Below are positions 8,449 through 17,745 of a DNA stretch of 64,000 bases, piece after piece. The DNA is from Hymenobacter lapidarius. Lineage in GTDB: Bacteria > Bacteroidota > Bacteroidia > Cytophagales > Hymenobacteraceae. How positions within the stretch are numbered: position 1 is the stretch's first letter; each line of letters starts with the position of its first letter. The notes under the pieces are model-generated. The model worked only from the letters and a program-made list of their open reading frames with translations, was not told the DNA's origin and did no database searches. The stretch covers positions 124,001 to 188,000 of the forward strand of contig NZ_MDZB01000109.1 of NCBI RefSeq assembly GCF_001816145.1. The letters are read 5' to 3'. The translations under genes and the position numbers were made by a program.

Positions 8449-9932
8449 TTGTACGCCATTATCGACCTTGAAACCACCGGCGGGCAGCCCACCCAGGACC
8501 GCATCACCGAAATAGCCATCTACATCCACGATGGCGAGAAAATTGTGGACGAGTACGCGACGCTACTCAATCCCGGCCGTTCCATTCCGCCGTTTATTAC
8601 CCAACTCACGGGCATCACCAACGACATGGTGAGCGACGCTCCAAAGTTCCACGAAGTGCCCGCAAGGTGGTGGAAATGACCGAAGGCTGTGTTTTTGTGG
8701 CCCACAACGTCCGGTTCGATTATTCGTTTCTGAAGAAGGAATTTGCGGATTTGGGCTATAATTATTCGCGCAAAACGCTGTGCACCGTGCGCCTGAGCCG
8801 CTCCCTCATTCCCGGGCAGCCCAGCTACAGCCTGGGCAAGCTGTGCCAGAACATTGGCATTCCGCTGGAAAACCGCCACCGCGCCGCCGGCGATGCCCAC
8901 GCCACGGCCGTGCTCTTTGGCCGCCTCCTCAAGATTACCCAGGAAAGCGAAAGCGTGCCCCACGGCACCGACACCAGCCACACGCTGGCCCGCGTGGATG
9001 CCCTGGCCCCGGCGGGCCGCCGCCCCGATGGCACCAAAGTTCCCTCGCCCAAGCGCGTAACGGCCATGCAGGAAGCCATTCGCACGGCGCTGATTCCGCC
9101 GCTGGTGTCGCCCGCGCTGGTGGCCAGCCTGCCGCAGGCCACGGGCGTCTATTATTTCCACAACGAGGCCGGGGAAGTGATTTATGTGGGCAAGAGCATC
9201 AACATCTACAAGCGAATTCAGCAGCACTTCGCGGTGGATGTGAAGTCCCGCAAAAGCCTGGAATTCAAGAATTCAATTGCTGACATTACCTGGGAGCTCA
9301 CCGGCTCGGAGTTGGTGGCGCTGCTGTATGAATCGCACCTGATTAAGCAGTTGAAGCCGGCCTACAACCGCGCCCAGCGCCGCTCGGTGTTCCCGGCTGG
9401 CATCTACCTGCGCGTAGATGAGCAGGGCTACAAGCGCCTGGCCTACGGGCGCGCCGACGTGCGCAACGCCGAAATTCCCATCATTGCACTGGGCAATCAG
9501 TACAAGGCCCAGGGCTTTCTCTACCACAAAGTAGCCAAGTACAACCTGTGCCAGAAGCTCTGCGGCCTCTACAAAACCCAGGGCGCCTGCTTCGACTACC
9601 AGGTGCACCGCTGCCAAGGCGCCTGCGTGGGTCTGGAAGCCCCCGAAACCTACAACCTGCGGGTGGACGAGGCCATCGACAGCATCAGCTACGAACACGA
9701 AACCTTCGTGGTCATCGGGGCCGGGCGTACGGAGCTGGAAAAGAGCATCGTGCTCATTGAAAACGGCAGCTACCGGGGCTTCGCCTTCGTCGACGAGACT
9801 TTTTCGGCCCGCAAGCTGGCCGATTTCCGGGACGTTATCAAGCCCTACAATGATAACAAGGACACCCAGCAGATTATTCGGCTGCACCTGCGCACCAAGC
9901 ACAAAGGGGAAAAGGTGAAGGTGTTCGGGTAG
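8449..9932 (+). CDS. DEDDh exonuclease / GIY-YIG nuclease fusion (frameshifted)
   Basis: A DNA polymerase III epsilon-like 3'-5' exonuclease fused to a UvrC/Cho-like GIY-YIG nuclease, probably a repair enzyme. The exonuclease part has IDLETTG, HNVRFDYSF and HRAAGDAHAT. The GIY-YIG part follows at about residues 220-300 (GVYYFHNEAGEVIYVGKS), then a cysteine-bearing region (CQKLCGLYKTQGACFDYQ...CQGACVG). The start is TTG at 8449 (second codon Tyr, then AIIDLETTG). The frame breaks near 8660: a 76-residue first frame ends at 8679 and the rest continues in the next frame from about 8667. The DNA reads GAAGTGCCCGCAAGG where homologues would need GAAGTGGCCCGCAAGG; adding one base gives 494 residues with no gap in the exonuclease domain. 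Probably a sequence error, otherwise a pseudogene. Confidence 0.82.
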
Positions 9933-9954
9933 GCGAATGAGTATAGACCATTGC

Positions 9955-10007
9955 CAACACGCAAAAGCGGCCCTTCGAAATCATTCGAAGGGCGCTTTTG
10001 CGTGTTG
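9955..10007. terminator. long hairpin terminator between convergent genes
   Basis: Arms CAACACGCAAAAGCG-CCCTTCGAA and TTCGAAGGG-CGCTTTTGCGTGTTG pair over 24 bp with one bulged G at 9970 and a loop of about four bases. It separates the exonuclease (stop 9932) from acs (stop 10021) and can serve both. Confidence 0.75.
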
Positions 10008-10020
10008 AAATCAGGAAATC

Positions 10021-11949
10021 CTACTTCTTCCCCGCCACAATCTCATCTACCACCAGCGGGTCGAGCAAGGTCGTAACATCGCCGAGGTTGCTGGTTTCGC
10101 CTTCGGCGACTTTGCGGAGGATGCGGCGCATGATTTTGCCTGAGCGGGTTTTGGGCAGGCCCGATACCAGCTGGATTTTGTCGGGCTTGGCGATGCGGCC
10201 GATTTGGGCCACTACGGCTTCGATGATGCTGGCTTCGGTGCGCTGAATGTCGATGTCCGTGGTGGGGACGCCGTTTTGGCAAATGACGTAGGCGTAGATG
10301 CCCTGGCCTTTCACGTCGTGCGGGTAGCCCACCACGGCGCTTTCCACCACGAACTCGCTTTCGTTGATGGCATTCTCAATTTCGGCGGTGCCGAAGCGGT
10401 GGCCGCTCACGTTAATGACGTCATCGACGCGGCCGATGATACGGTAGAGGCCGTTTTCGTCGCGCCGGGCGCCGTCGCCGGTGAAATAGTAGCCGGGATA
10501 GGGCTGAAAATAGGTTTGGCGGGCGCGCTCGTGGTCGCCCCACGTGGTGCGGATGATGCCCGGCCAGCTGCCCTTAATGGCCAGGTAGCCTTCCTGGTCG
10601 TTGCCCGCAATCTCGCTGCCGTCCTGGTTGAGGAGCACGGGCTGCACGCCTGGCAGCGGCAGGCCCGCGCGGGCCGGCACCGAGGGCGTGATGCCCGCCA
10701 TGGCCGAAATCATGATGCCGCCGGTTTCAGTCTGCCACCACGTATCCACGATGGGGCAACGGCCCTTGCCCACGTGCTGGTGGTACCAGTGCCAGGCTTC
10801 CTCGTTGATGGGCTCGCCCACCGAGCCCAGGATGCGCAGGCTGCTGAGGGAGTAGCTCAGCACGTTGTCGAGCGGCGTGGCCATGAGGCTGCGGATGGCC
10901 GTGGGTGCGGTGTAGAAAATGGTGACGTGGTGCTTGTCAATAACCTCCCAAAAACGGCCGGCGCTGGGGAAGGTGGGCACGCCTTCAAACAGCAGCGTGG
11001 TGCTGCCGGCCAGCAGCGGACCGTACAGGCCGTAGGTGTGGCCCGTGACCCAGCCGATGTCGGCGGTGCACCAGTATACGTCGTTTTCCTCCACCTGAAA
11101 CACGTTGCGGAAGGTGTAATCGGCCCACACCATGTAGCCGGCTTGGCTGTGCACCACGCCCTTGGGCTTGCCGGTGCTGCCGCTGGTGTATAGGATAAAG
11201 AGCGGGTCTTCGGCCGCCATTTCTTCGGCGGGGCACTCTTTTTCCACGTCTTTTACTTCGTCGTGGTACCACACGTCCCGGCCTTCTTTCAACTGCACGG
11301 GCCAGTTGGTGTGCTCTATTACGATGACGCGGCGCACGCTGGGGCACTGTTCAAGGGCTTCGTCCACCACGCTTTTCACGGGAATTTGCTTGGCGCCGCG
11401 GTTCAGGCCGTCGGCGGTGAGGACAAAGGCCGCTTCCGCATCGTTGATGCGGTCGGCGATGGCGGTGGCCGAAAAGCCCGCGAAGATGACGCCGTGCACC
11501 GCCCCAATGCGGGCACAGGCCAGCACGGCAATGGCCAATTGCGGAATCATGGGCATGTAGAGCACCACCCGGTCGCCCTTCTGCACGCCGTTTTTCTTGA
11601 GCACGTTGGCAAACTGGCATACCTGCGTGTAGAGCTCGCGGTAGGTTAGGCGGAGGTGGCGCGTTTTGGGGTCGTTGGGCTCGAAGATGATGGCCAGCTT
11701 GTTGGCGCGCTGTTCGAGGTGGCGGTCCAGGCAGTTTTCGGTGATGTTGAGCCGCGCGCCTTCGTACCAGGTGCTTTGGCCTTCGGGCGAGAACTGCCCC
11801 CCCCGCACGGTGTCCCATCTCCGGCGCCAGGTGAAAGATTCGGCAGCGGCGGCCCAGAACGCGTCGGGGTGGGCTACCGACTGCTGGTAGGCGGCGTGGT
11901 ATTCCTCTAGGGTGCGCACCCGGGCGGGAAGCGTGCTGATTTCTGACAT
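10021..11949 (-). CDS. acs: acetyl-CoA synthetase (acetate-CoA ligase)
   Basis: Activates acetate to acetyl-CoA through an acetyl-AMP intermediate. The 642-residue protein has the full ANL-ligase set: the AMP/ATP loop YTSGSTGKPKG, WWQTETGG, the hinge region TGDGARRDENGLYRIIGRVDD and the C-terminal PKTRSGKIMRR lysine loop that is the usual acetylation site. I chose the ATG at 11949 (MSEISTLPARV), because the longer frame from 12084 adds 45 residues that overlap the end of the preceding gene and do not look like the family. It is the last gene of a minus-strand run (kinase, regulator, prpE, acs) and lies 46 bases after prpE. Confidence 0.93.
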   Translation of the reverse strand: MSEISTLPARVRTLEEYHAAYQQSVAHPDAFWAAAAESFTWRRRWDTVRGGQFSPEGQSTWYEGARLNITENCLDRHLEQRANKLAIIFEPNDPKTRHLRLTYRELYTQVCQFANVLKKNGVQKGDRVVLYMPMIPQLAIAVLACARIGAVHGVIFAGFSATAIADRINDAEAAFVLTADGLNRGAKQIPVKSVVDEALEQCPSVRRVIVIEHTNWPVQLKEGRDVWYHDEVKDVEKECPAEEMAAEDPLFILYTSGSTGKPKGVVHSQAGYMVWADYTFRNVFQVEENDVYWCTADIGWVTGHTYGLYGPLLAGSTTLLFEGVPTFPSAGRFWEVIDKHHVTIFYTAPTAIRSLMATPLDNVLSYSLSSLRILGSVGEPINEEAWHWYHQHVGKGRCPIVDTWWQTETGGIMISAMAGITPSVPARAGLPLPGVQPVLLNQDGSEIAGNDQEGYLAIKGSWPGIIRTTWGDHERARQTYFQPYPGYYFTGDGARRDENGLYRIIGRVDDVINVSGHRFGTAEIENAINESEFVVESAVVGYPHDVKGQGIYAYVICQNGVPTTDIDIQRTEASIIEAVVAQIGRIAKPDKIQLVSGLPKTRSGKIMRRILRKVAEGETSNLGDVTTLLDPLVVDEIVAGKK

Positions 11950-11995
11950 GGGATTGGGCGAATGAATGTGGGCGAAATGAAAGGCGATGCGAATA

Positions 11996-13938
11996 CTAGC
12001 GGGCAGTTTCAGGGGTGCTTTCGGCGGTGTTTTCGAACGCGGCACCCAGGCTTCGCCGCCGGAAAGCGCGGCTGATTTCTTCAATAATCAGCGGGTCATC
12101 GATGGTGGATGGGATGGCAAATCCTTCGCCGTCGGCGAGCTGGCGCAGGGTTTTGCGCAGGATTTTGCCGGAGCGGGTTTTGGGCAGGCGGGCTACCACC
12201 ACAACCGTCCGGAAACAGGCCAGCGCGCCAATCTGGCCGCGCACACTACTCACCAGCTCCAGCTCTACCTGTTCTTCAGCCAGGGGGTGGCCGTCTTTGA
12301 GTACCACGAGGCCCACCGGCACCTGGCCCCGCAGGCTGTCGCTGATGCCCAGCACGGCGCACTCCGCAACGGCCGGGTGGCTGGCCAGGATTTCTTCCAT
12401 CTCGCCGGTGCTCAGGCGGTGGCCGGCCACGTTGATAACGTCATCGACCCGGCCCATAATGTAGACGTAGCCCTCGCTGTCGCGGTAGCCCCCATCGCCA
12501 CTGAAGTAGTATCCCGGAAAAGTGCTGAGGTAGCTTTCCCTAAATCGAGCGTCGTCGTTCCACAGCGTGGGGAAGCAGCCCGGGGGCAGCGGAAGCTTCA
12601 CGGTTACCAGCCCGGTGGTGCCGGCGGGCACCGGCTGGCCGTCTTCGTCCAGAATCTGCACGTCGTAGCCGGGCACGGGATGGCCAGCGCTGCCGGCGCG
12701 CGGGGCCGGCATGCCTTCCAGGCCCACCAGCGTGGCCAGCATGGGCCAGCCTGACTCGGTTTGCCACCAATGGTCGATTACCGGCACGCCCAGCAATTCC
12801 TGCGCCCAGGTGTAGGTGGCGGAGTCGCAGCGCTCGCCGGCCACAAACAATTGGCGCAAAGAGCTCAGGTCGTATTGTTTGGCCAGTTTCCCTTCGGGGT
12901 CTTCCTTCTTGATGGCCCGAATGGCCGTGGGCGCGGTGAACATTGCTTGCACTTTGTGCTGGGCAATGAGCCGCCAGAAGGTGCCGGCGTCGGGAGTGCG
13001 CACGGGCTTGCCTTCAAACAAAACCGATGTGCAGCCCTGCAGCAGCGGCCCGTACACGATGTAGGAGTGGCCCACCGCCCAGCCAATATCAGAGCCGGAA
13101 AAAATGGTTTCGCCGGGCGCCAGCCCATACACGGCCTCCATGCTGAAGCGCAGGGCCACGGCGTGGCCGCCGTGGTCCCGCAGCACGCCTTTGGGCCGGC
13201 CGGTGGTGCCGCTGGTGTACAGAATGTAGAGCGGGTGCGTGGCGGGCACGGGCACGGCCGGCACGGCTTCTGCCTGCAGCAGCTCCTGGTAGTCAATATC
13301 ACGGCCCGACTGCAGGGTACCCTGCACAAATTCGCGCTGAAACACGACTACTTTGGCCGTTTTATGGGCCGCTTTGACAAGGGCGTCGTCTACCAGGGGC
13401 TTGTAGGGCACCACGCGGTCGAATTCCATGCCGCCCGAAGCGCAGATAATCACGCGGGGCTGCGCATCGTCGATGCGCAGGGCCAGCTCGTGGGGCGCAA
13501 ACCCGCCAAACACCACCGAATGCACCGCCCCGATGCGGGCACAGGCCAGCATTGCGACCACCGCTTCGGGCAGGTTGGGCATGTAGATGATAACCCGGTC
13601 GCCGAGGCCTACGCCGAGCTGCCGCAGGCCGCCCGCAAAGCGGGCGGTCAGGTCCAGCAGCTCGCGTAGGTGTAAGTGCGCAACGTGTTGGTGACGGGCG
13701 AATCATAAATCAGCGCCGGCTGCTGGCCCCGCCCCTGTTGCACGTGGTAGTCCAGGCACAGGAAAGACGTGTTCAGCTCCCCGCCCCGAAACCACCGGTA
13801 GAAGCCGTTGGCATCCTGCGTAAGCGCTTGCTGCGGGGGCGTGTCCCAGGGCAGCTGCTGGGCCTGGCGCAGCCAAAAGGCGGCCGGGTCGGCCAGGCTG
13901 GCGGCATGCGTGGCGGCATAAGAGCAGGCGTGTTTCAT
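11996..13938 (-). CDS. prpE: propionyl-CoA synthetase-like acyl-CoA ligase (frameshifted)
   Basis: A second acyl-CoA ligase. The motif RDHGGHAVALRFSMEAVYG and the SDIGWAVGHSYIVYGPLL block are characteristic of PrpE rather than Acs; YTSGTTGRPKG, WWQTESGWP and PKTRSGKILRK supply the ligase core. It probably activates propionate, although acetate or other short acids are possible. The N-terminus (ATG at 13938, MKHACSYAATHAASL) is in a different frame from the rest. The break is near 13667, where the minus strand reads TACGCGAGCTG and TACGCCGAGCTG would continue as YAELLDLTARFAGGL. Restoring one C gives a complete 647-residue protein, so a single-base error is likely. Confidence 0.85.
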
Positions 13939-14032
13939 GGCGGGTGGGAATTGGGTGGGAAGGAAGGGTGACGAGCTGGCCGGCGCTGGACACAGGCGCC
14001 GGCTGATATACGCGGGCGTGCTGGTGGCGAGC

Positions 14033-14416
14033 CTATCGGCTCACGGGGGTTGCGAGGAGCTCGCGCACTTTTTCCATGAGTTGGCGGGTGCTGAACGGTT
14101 TGGAAATATAGAGGTCGGCCCCCACTTCGTAGCCTTTTTGCACATCGGCCTCCCGGCTTTTGGCCGACAGAAAGATGACTCTGGTATTCTCGTTCCCGGG
14201 GCGCTGCCGGAGCTCCCTGCACACCTGGTAGCCGTCCACATCGGGCATCATTACATCAAGCAGCACCAGGTCGTAGCTGATTTGCGCAATGGCGGCCAGG
14301 GCTTCGGCGCCGTTGCGGGCAATGCCCACTTGGTAGCCGTTTTTGCGCATCAGGAATTCCAGGGACATGACGATGTTGGGCTCGTCATCAACAATCAGAA
14401 TGTGGGGTACTTTCAT
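14033..14416 (-). CDS. receiver-only response regulator
   Basis: A 127-residue CheY-like receiver with no output domain. The acidic pocket is D10-D11, the phospho-acceptor is D54 (LLDVMMPDVDG), the switch Ser is in FLSAKS (S84) and the conserved Lys is K106 (ISKPF). It follows the symporter-kinase gene by about 100 bases and precedes prpE, so it is the probable phosphorylation partner of that kinase. Without a DNA-binding domain it must act through protein contacts or a phosphorelay. Confidence 0.9.
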   Translation of the reverse strand: MKVPHILIVDDEPNIVMSLEFLMRKNGYQVGIARNGAEALAAIAQISYDLVLLDVMMPDVDGYQVCRELRQRPGNENTRVIFLSAKSREADVQKGYEVGADLYISKPFSTRQLMEKVRELLATPVSR

Positions 14417-14520
14417 AGCAGGTGGGTGAAGTGGCAGAAAAGAAAGGAGTACTTGGTGGTTAATGATGAGCGGTTAATTATTTATTGTCAGCTATTTAGT
14501 TGGTATACCGTTAACCCCTG

Positions 14521-17325
14521 TTAATAACTGGTGAGTTCGGGGACGGGCTCCACGGGTAGCTCCACGTAGAACCTTGCGCCGTGGTCGGGCTGGCTTTCCA
14601 CCCACAGGCGCCCGTGGTGGAGCTCCACAATCTTTTTGGTGATGGCCAGACCCAGACCGGTTCCTTCGGGCTTGCGGGTGGTTTGGTGGCGGGCCTGGAA
14701 AAATTTCTCAAAAATGTGTTCCTGCTCCGCCGTGGGGATGCCCTTGCCGTTGTCGGCGATAATGAGCGTTAGCATTGACGTCGCACCCTCGGCATTCAGA
14801 CCATCAACAGGTGCGGTGTAGCTCACCGCAAGGCTGATGCGACCGGAGCCATCGGACCGGCAGGCTTTAATAGCGTTGGAAAGCAGGTTTACCAGCACCT
14901 GCATCAGGCGGTCGCGGTCGGCGGGCAGGTCGGGCAGGGCGGCGGGCACGGCCAGGTCAAGGGCAATATGCTTGTCGCGCAGGAGCTGCTCTACGGCCTC
15001 CACGGACTCGTGTAGCAAGTCGGCCACGGCCACCGGGGCGCGCTCCAGAATGGCCTGTCCGGATTCAAATTTCTCCAAATCCAGCACCAGCGAAATGAGG
15101 CGCGTCAGGCGCTCGGCTTCGCGGGTGATGGTGAGCTGAAAGCGCTGCCGCTCGGCTTCCTCCAGGTCGGGGTTGTCGGCCAGGATTTCGGCCAGCGCCC
15201 GGATGCTGGTGAGCGGCGTGCGCAGCTCGTGCGTCACGGTGTACAGGAACTCGTCTTTGCGCTGGTCCAGGGCCTGCAGCTGGCCGTAGGCGGCGCGCAG
15301 CTCATCGGTGAGGCGCTGCAGCTGGCGCGACTGTTTCTGGAGCTGCCGGTTGGCCTCCAGCAGCTGCTGGCTTTCCTTGAGAATGCCCACCACGTTGTCG
15401 TAGCTGATTTGCTCCACCCCCGCCACCGAGGCCAGCAGCAACCGGGCCGACGCCGGGCCCAGGCTGCCTGCCAGCAGTTTCTCGGCGTAAGTCAGCAAGC
15501 GCGGGTCGGCGGAGGTGAGGTCCGGGCCGGGGGCTTGTTCCGTGGGCAGCGGCAGGGCATCGGGGAAGCGCGCGGCGAAAGCGCGCAGGGCCTGGTTGGT
15601 CCGCTTCTTTCCCAGAAAGCCTAACAGCAGCGCCCGCACATCCGGAAACGGGGTCTGCCCCTGCCAGCCGGCTACTTCCTCGGCCAGGCTGCGGCGCTGG
15701 AATACGTCCACAAAGACGTCGGCCTGGCGCAGCTCCAGGGCCGTGGGTGGCACGGCCAGCGAGACGCCCACGTATAACCCAATGTTGAAAAACCAGCTCC
15801 AGAACAAGCCGTGTGACAGGTAATCGAGGCCATCGAGCCCAAAAAGCGCGAACGGGCGCAGCCATGCCACCCCCGCCACGCCCTCGGTGAGAATGGAAGC
15901 CGGTAGCTTGCCCGGCCCCACCATGGTGGGGAGCACCAGCGTAAAGAACCACACGCCGAACCCCACCAGCAGGCCCACCGTGGCCCCGCGCCGGGTGCCG
16001 CCTTTCCAGTACAGCCCCCCCAGCACGGCTGGCACAAACTGCGCTACCGCCGCAAACGACACCAGGCCCGTATTCACCAGCGGCAGCTCCTTGCCCACGC
16101 CCACGTAGTAGCCGTAGGCCAGCAGCAGCACCGCCACCACGGCCAGGCGCCGGCTTTGCAGCGCCACCCGGCCCAGGTAGGCAAACCAGCGGGTCTGGAG
16201 CGCGGGCTGGGCCGCGGGCACCCGCACCAGCACCGGCATGAGCAGGTGGTTGCTCATCATCACGCTCAGGGCAATGGTCTCGACGATAATCATGCTGCTG
16301 GCCGCCGATATGCCGCCCAGGTAAGTAAACAGCGCCAGCCCCGACTGACCCGCCGCCAGCGGCAGGGCCAGCACGTAGGTGTCGGCGTCGATGCCACTGG
16401 CCCCCAGCTTCAGCATGCCCCCAAAGGCCACGGGCAGCACAAACAGATTAATGATAATCAGGTACAGCGGAAACAGCCACATGGCCTTGCGCAGGTGGTT
16501 TTCGTCCACATTTTCCACCACTGATACCTGGAACTGCCGGGGCAGCAGCAGCACCGCCGACATGCTGAGCACCAGCAGCGTGAACCACTCCGCGCCGCTC
16601 GTGCCCGACCCCTGCAGGGTGAACAGCCGCCGCAGCGCCGGCACCGCCGCGGCTTGGTTAAAGACATCGGTGAAGCCATTAAAGAGCCCAAACGTGACGA
16701 AGATGCCGAGGGCCAAAAACGCCACCAGCTTGAGCACGCTCTCCGCGGCCACGGCCAGCACAATGCCCTCATGCCGCTCGGTGGCTTCTACCGAGCGCAC
16801 CCCAAACAGAATGGTGAACACGGCCAGTGCGCCGGTGGTGTAGAGCGCCGTGCCCGCCGCCGGGCCGTCGGCCCCGGCCGGGCTGCCCGTCATGGTCACA
16901 AACGAGGCCGCAATAGCTTTGATTTGCAGCGCGATATACGGCACAATGCCCAGCACGCACACCACCGTGACCAATGCCCCAAGCGAAGCGCTTTTACCGT
17001 AGCGGGCCGAGATAAAATCGGCAATGGAAGTGAGGCGCTGCTGCCGGCATACCCGAATTATCTTGCGCAGCACCAGCCACCAGAGCGGGGCCATAAGCGT
17101 GGGCCCCAGGTAGATGCTCACAAACTCCAGCCCGTAGCTGGCCGCGCGGCCCACGCTGCCATAGTACGTCCAGGCGGTACAGTACACGGCCATGCTCAGG
17201 GCGTACACGTAGGGGTTGCTCACCAAGCTTTTGCGGGCGGCCGAGCGGCGCTCCGCCGCGTAGGCCACGCCGAAAAGCAGGGCCAGGTAGCCGAACGAAA
17301 AAGCTATAACGAGCAGCTTGGACAT
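14521..17325 (-). CDS. sodium:solute symporter (SLC5)-sensor histidine kinase, CrbS/CbrA-like
   Basis: A 934-residue fusion of a multi-helix SLC5-type transporter domain (roughly residues 1-540, with LTSIADFISARYGKSASLGALV and further sodium:solute symporter segments), a cytoplasmic linker with a coiled coil ending in QLQALDQRKDEF, and a histidine kinase. The H-box is THELRTPLTSIRALAEIL; the ATPase boxes are VNLLSNAIKACRS, DNGKGIP and GTGLGLAITKKIVELHHG. CrbS and CbrA of gamma-proteobacteria share this plan; CrbS is known to control acs in the acetate switch. Here the gene lies in one run with prpE and acs, which supports sensing or uptake of a short-chain acid. Start chosen at MSKLLVIAF (17325) rather than the upstream 17349. 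No REC domain is attached. Confidence 0.9.
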   Translation of the reverse strand: MSKLLVIAFSFGYLALLFGVAYAAERRSAARKSLVSNPYVYALSMAVYCTAWTYYGSVGRAASYGLEFVSIYLGPTLMAPLWWLVLRKIIRVCRQQRLTSIADFISARYGKSASLGALVTVVCVLGIVPYIALQIKAIAASFVTMTGSPAGADGPAAGTALYTTGALAVFTILFGVRSVEATERHEGIVLAVAAESVLKLVAFLALGIFVTFGLFNGFTDVFNQAAAVPALRRLFTLQGSGTSGAEWFTLLVLSMSAVLLLPRQFQVSVVENVDENHLRKAMWLFPLYLIIINLFVLPVAFGGMLKLGASGIDADTYVLALPLAAGQSGLALFTYLGGISAASSMIIVETIALSVMMSNHLLMPVLVRVPAAQPALQTRWFAYLGRVALQSRRLAVVAVLLLAYGYYVGVGKELPLVNTGLVSFAAVAQFVPAVLGGLYWKGGTRRGATVGLLVGFGVWFFTLVLPTMVGPGKLPASILTEGVAGVAWLRPFALFGLDGLDYLSHGLFWSWFFNIGLYVGVSLAVPPTALELRQADVFVDVFQRRSLAEEVAGWQGQTPFPDVRALLLGFLGKKRTNQALRAFAARFPDALPLPTEQAPGPDLTSADPRLLTYAEKLLAGSLGPASARLLLASVAGVEQISYDNVVGILKESQQLLEANRQLQKQSRQLQRLTDELRAAYGQLQALDQRKDEFLYTVTHELRTPLTSIRALAEILADNPDLEEAERQRFQLTITREAERLTRLISLVLDLEKFESGQAILERAPVAVADLLHESVEAVEQLLRDKHIALDLAVPAALPDLPADRDRLMQVLVNLLSNAIKACRSDGSGRISLAVSYTAPVDGLNAEGATSMLTLIIADNGKGIPTAEQEHIFEKFFQARHQTTRKPEGTGLGLAITKKIVELHHGRLWVESQPDHGARFYVELPVEPVPELTSY

Positions 17326-17385
17326 GGATGGATGTGAAAAGCAGCACAACCGGCTGGCTGAAACAAAACAGACGCTACAGCGAAG

Positions 17386-17637
17386 TCAGTCACCGGATGA
17401 TTTGCGAACCAGAAACCCGGTGATGCCCACCAGCAGCACCCAGATGAGCAGGATGTAGAGATACAAGCCAGGCACGCCGCCCACCCGGGTTTCGTGGTCG
17501 AATACCCCAAGCAACGGAAAGCTGAGCAGCACCCCAAACAGAACCGATAAAAACAGGAGCCGCTGCCCCAGGCGGGGCTCGGTACGGGTGGCGCGCCGGC
17601 GGGTAGGCATGGGCTCGTGGGGCTTTAGGTCGGGCAT
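17386..17637 (-). CDS. small two-helix membrane protein upstream of the symporter-kinase
   Basis: An 83-residue protein with a basic N-terminus and two hydrophobic helices (LLFLSVLFGVLLSFPLLGVF and LYLYILLIWVLLVGITGFLV). The FPLLGVF...GGVPGLYLYILLIW pattern recalls small DUF485/DUF3311-like subunits that accompany solute:sodium symporters. It ends 60 bases before the symporter-kinase and is probably co-transcribed with it, possibly acting as an accessory subunit. ATG at 17637 is chosen; ATG at 17610 is possible and the longer frame from 17727 overlaps a terminator. Confidence 0.65.
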   Translation of the reverse strand: MPDLKPHEPMPTRRRATRTEPRLGQRLLFLSVLFGVLLSFPLLGVFDHETRVGGVPGLYLYILLIWVLLVGITGFLVRKSSGD

Positions 17638-17682
17638 GAGGCGGGCGCGCTGCCAGGGAGCAGCAGCCCTCCAATTTAATGC

Positions 17683-17716
17683 AAAAGCCGCTGGCCCAAT
17701 GGACCAGCGGCTTTTT
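17683..17716 (-). terminator. intrinsic terminator after the MFS gene
   Basis: AAAAGCCGCTGG (17683-17694) pairs perfectly with CCAGCGGCTTTT (17704-17715). It lies 30 bases downstream of the MFS stop and separates porin-MFS from the symporter-kinase run. Confidence 0.8.
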
Positions 17717-17745
17717 ACCCGACCCAAAGTCGGTTGGATAGTCGG

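Noticed and set aside
14033..14416. Truncated LuxR- or OmpR-type regulator
   Set aside because: The receiver ends naturally with a stop after helix 5 and no DNA-binding sequence follows in any frame before prpE.
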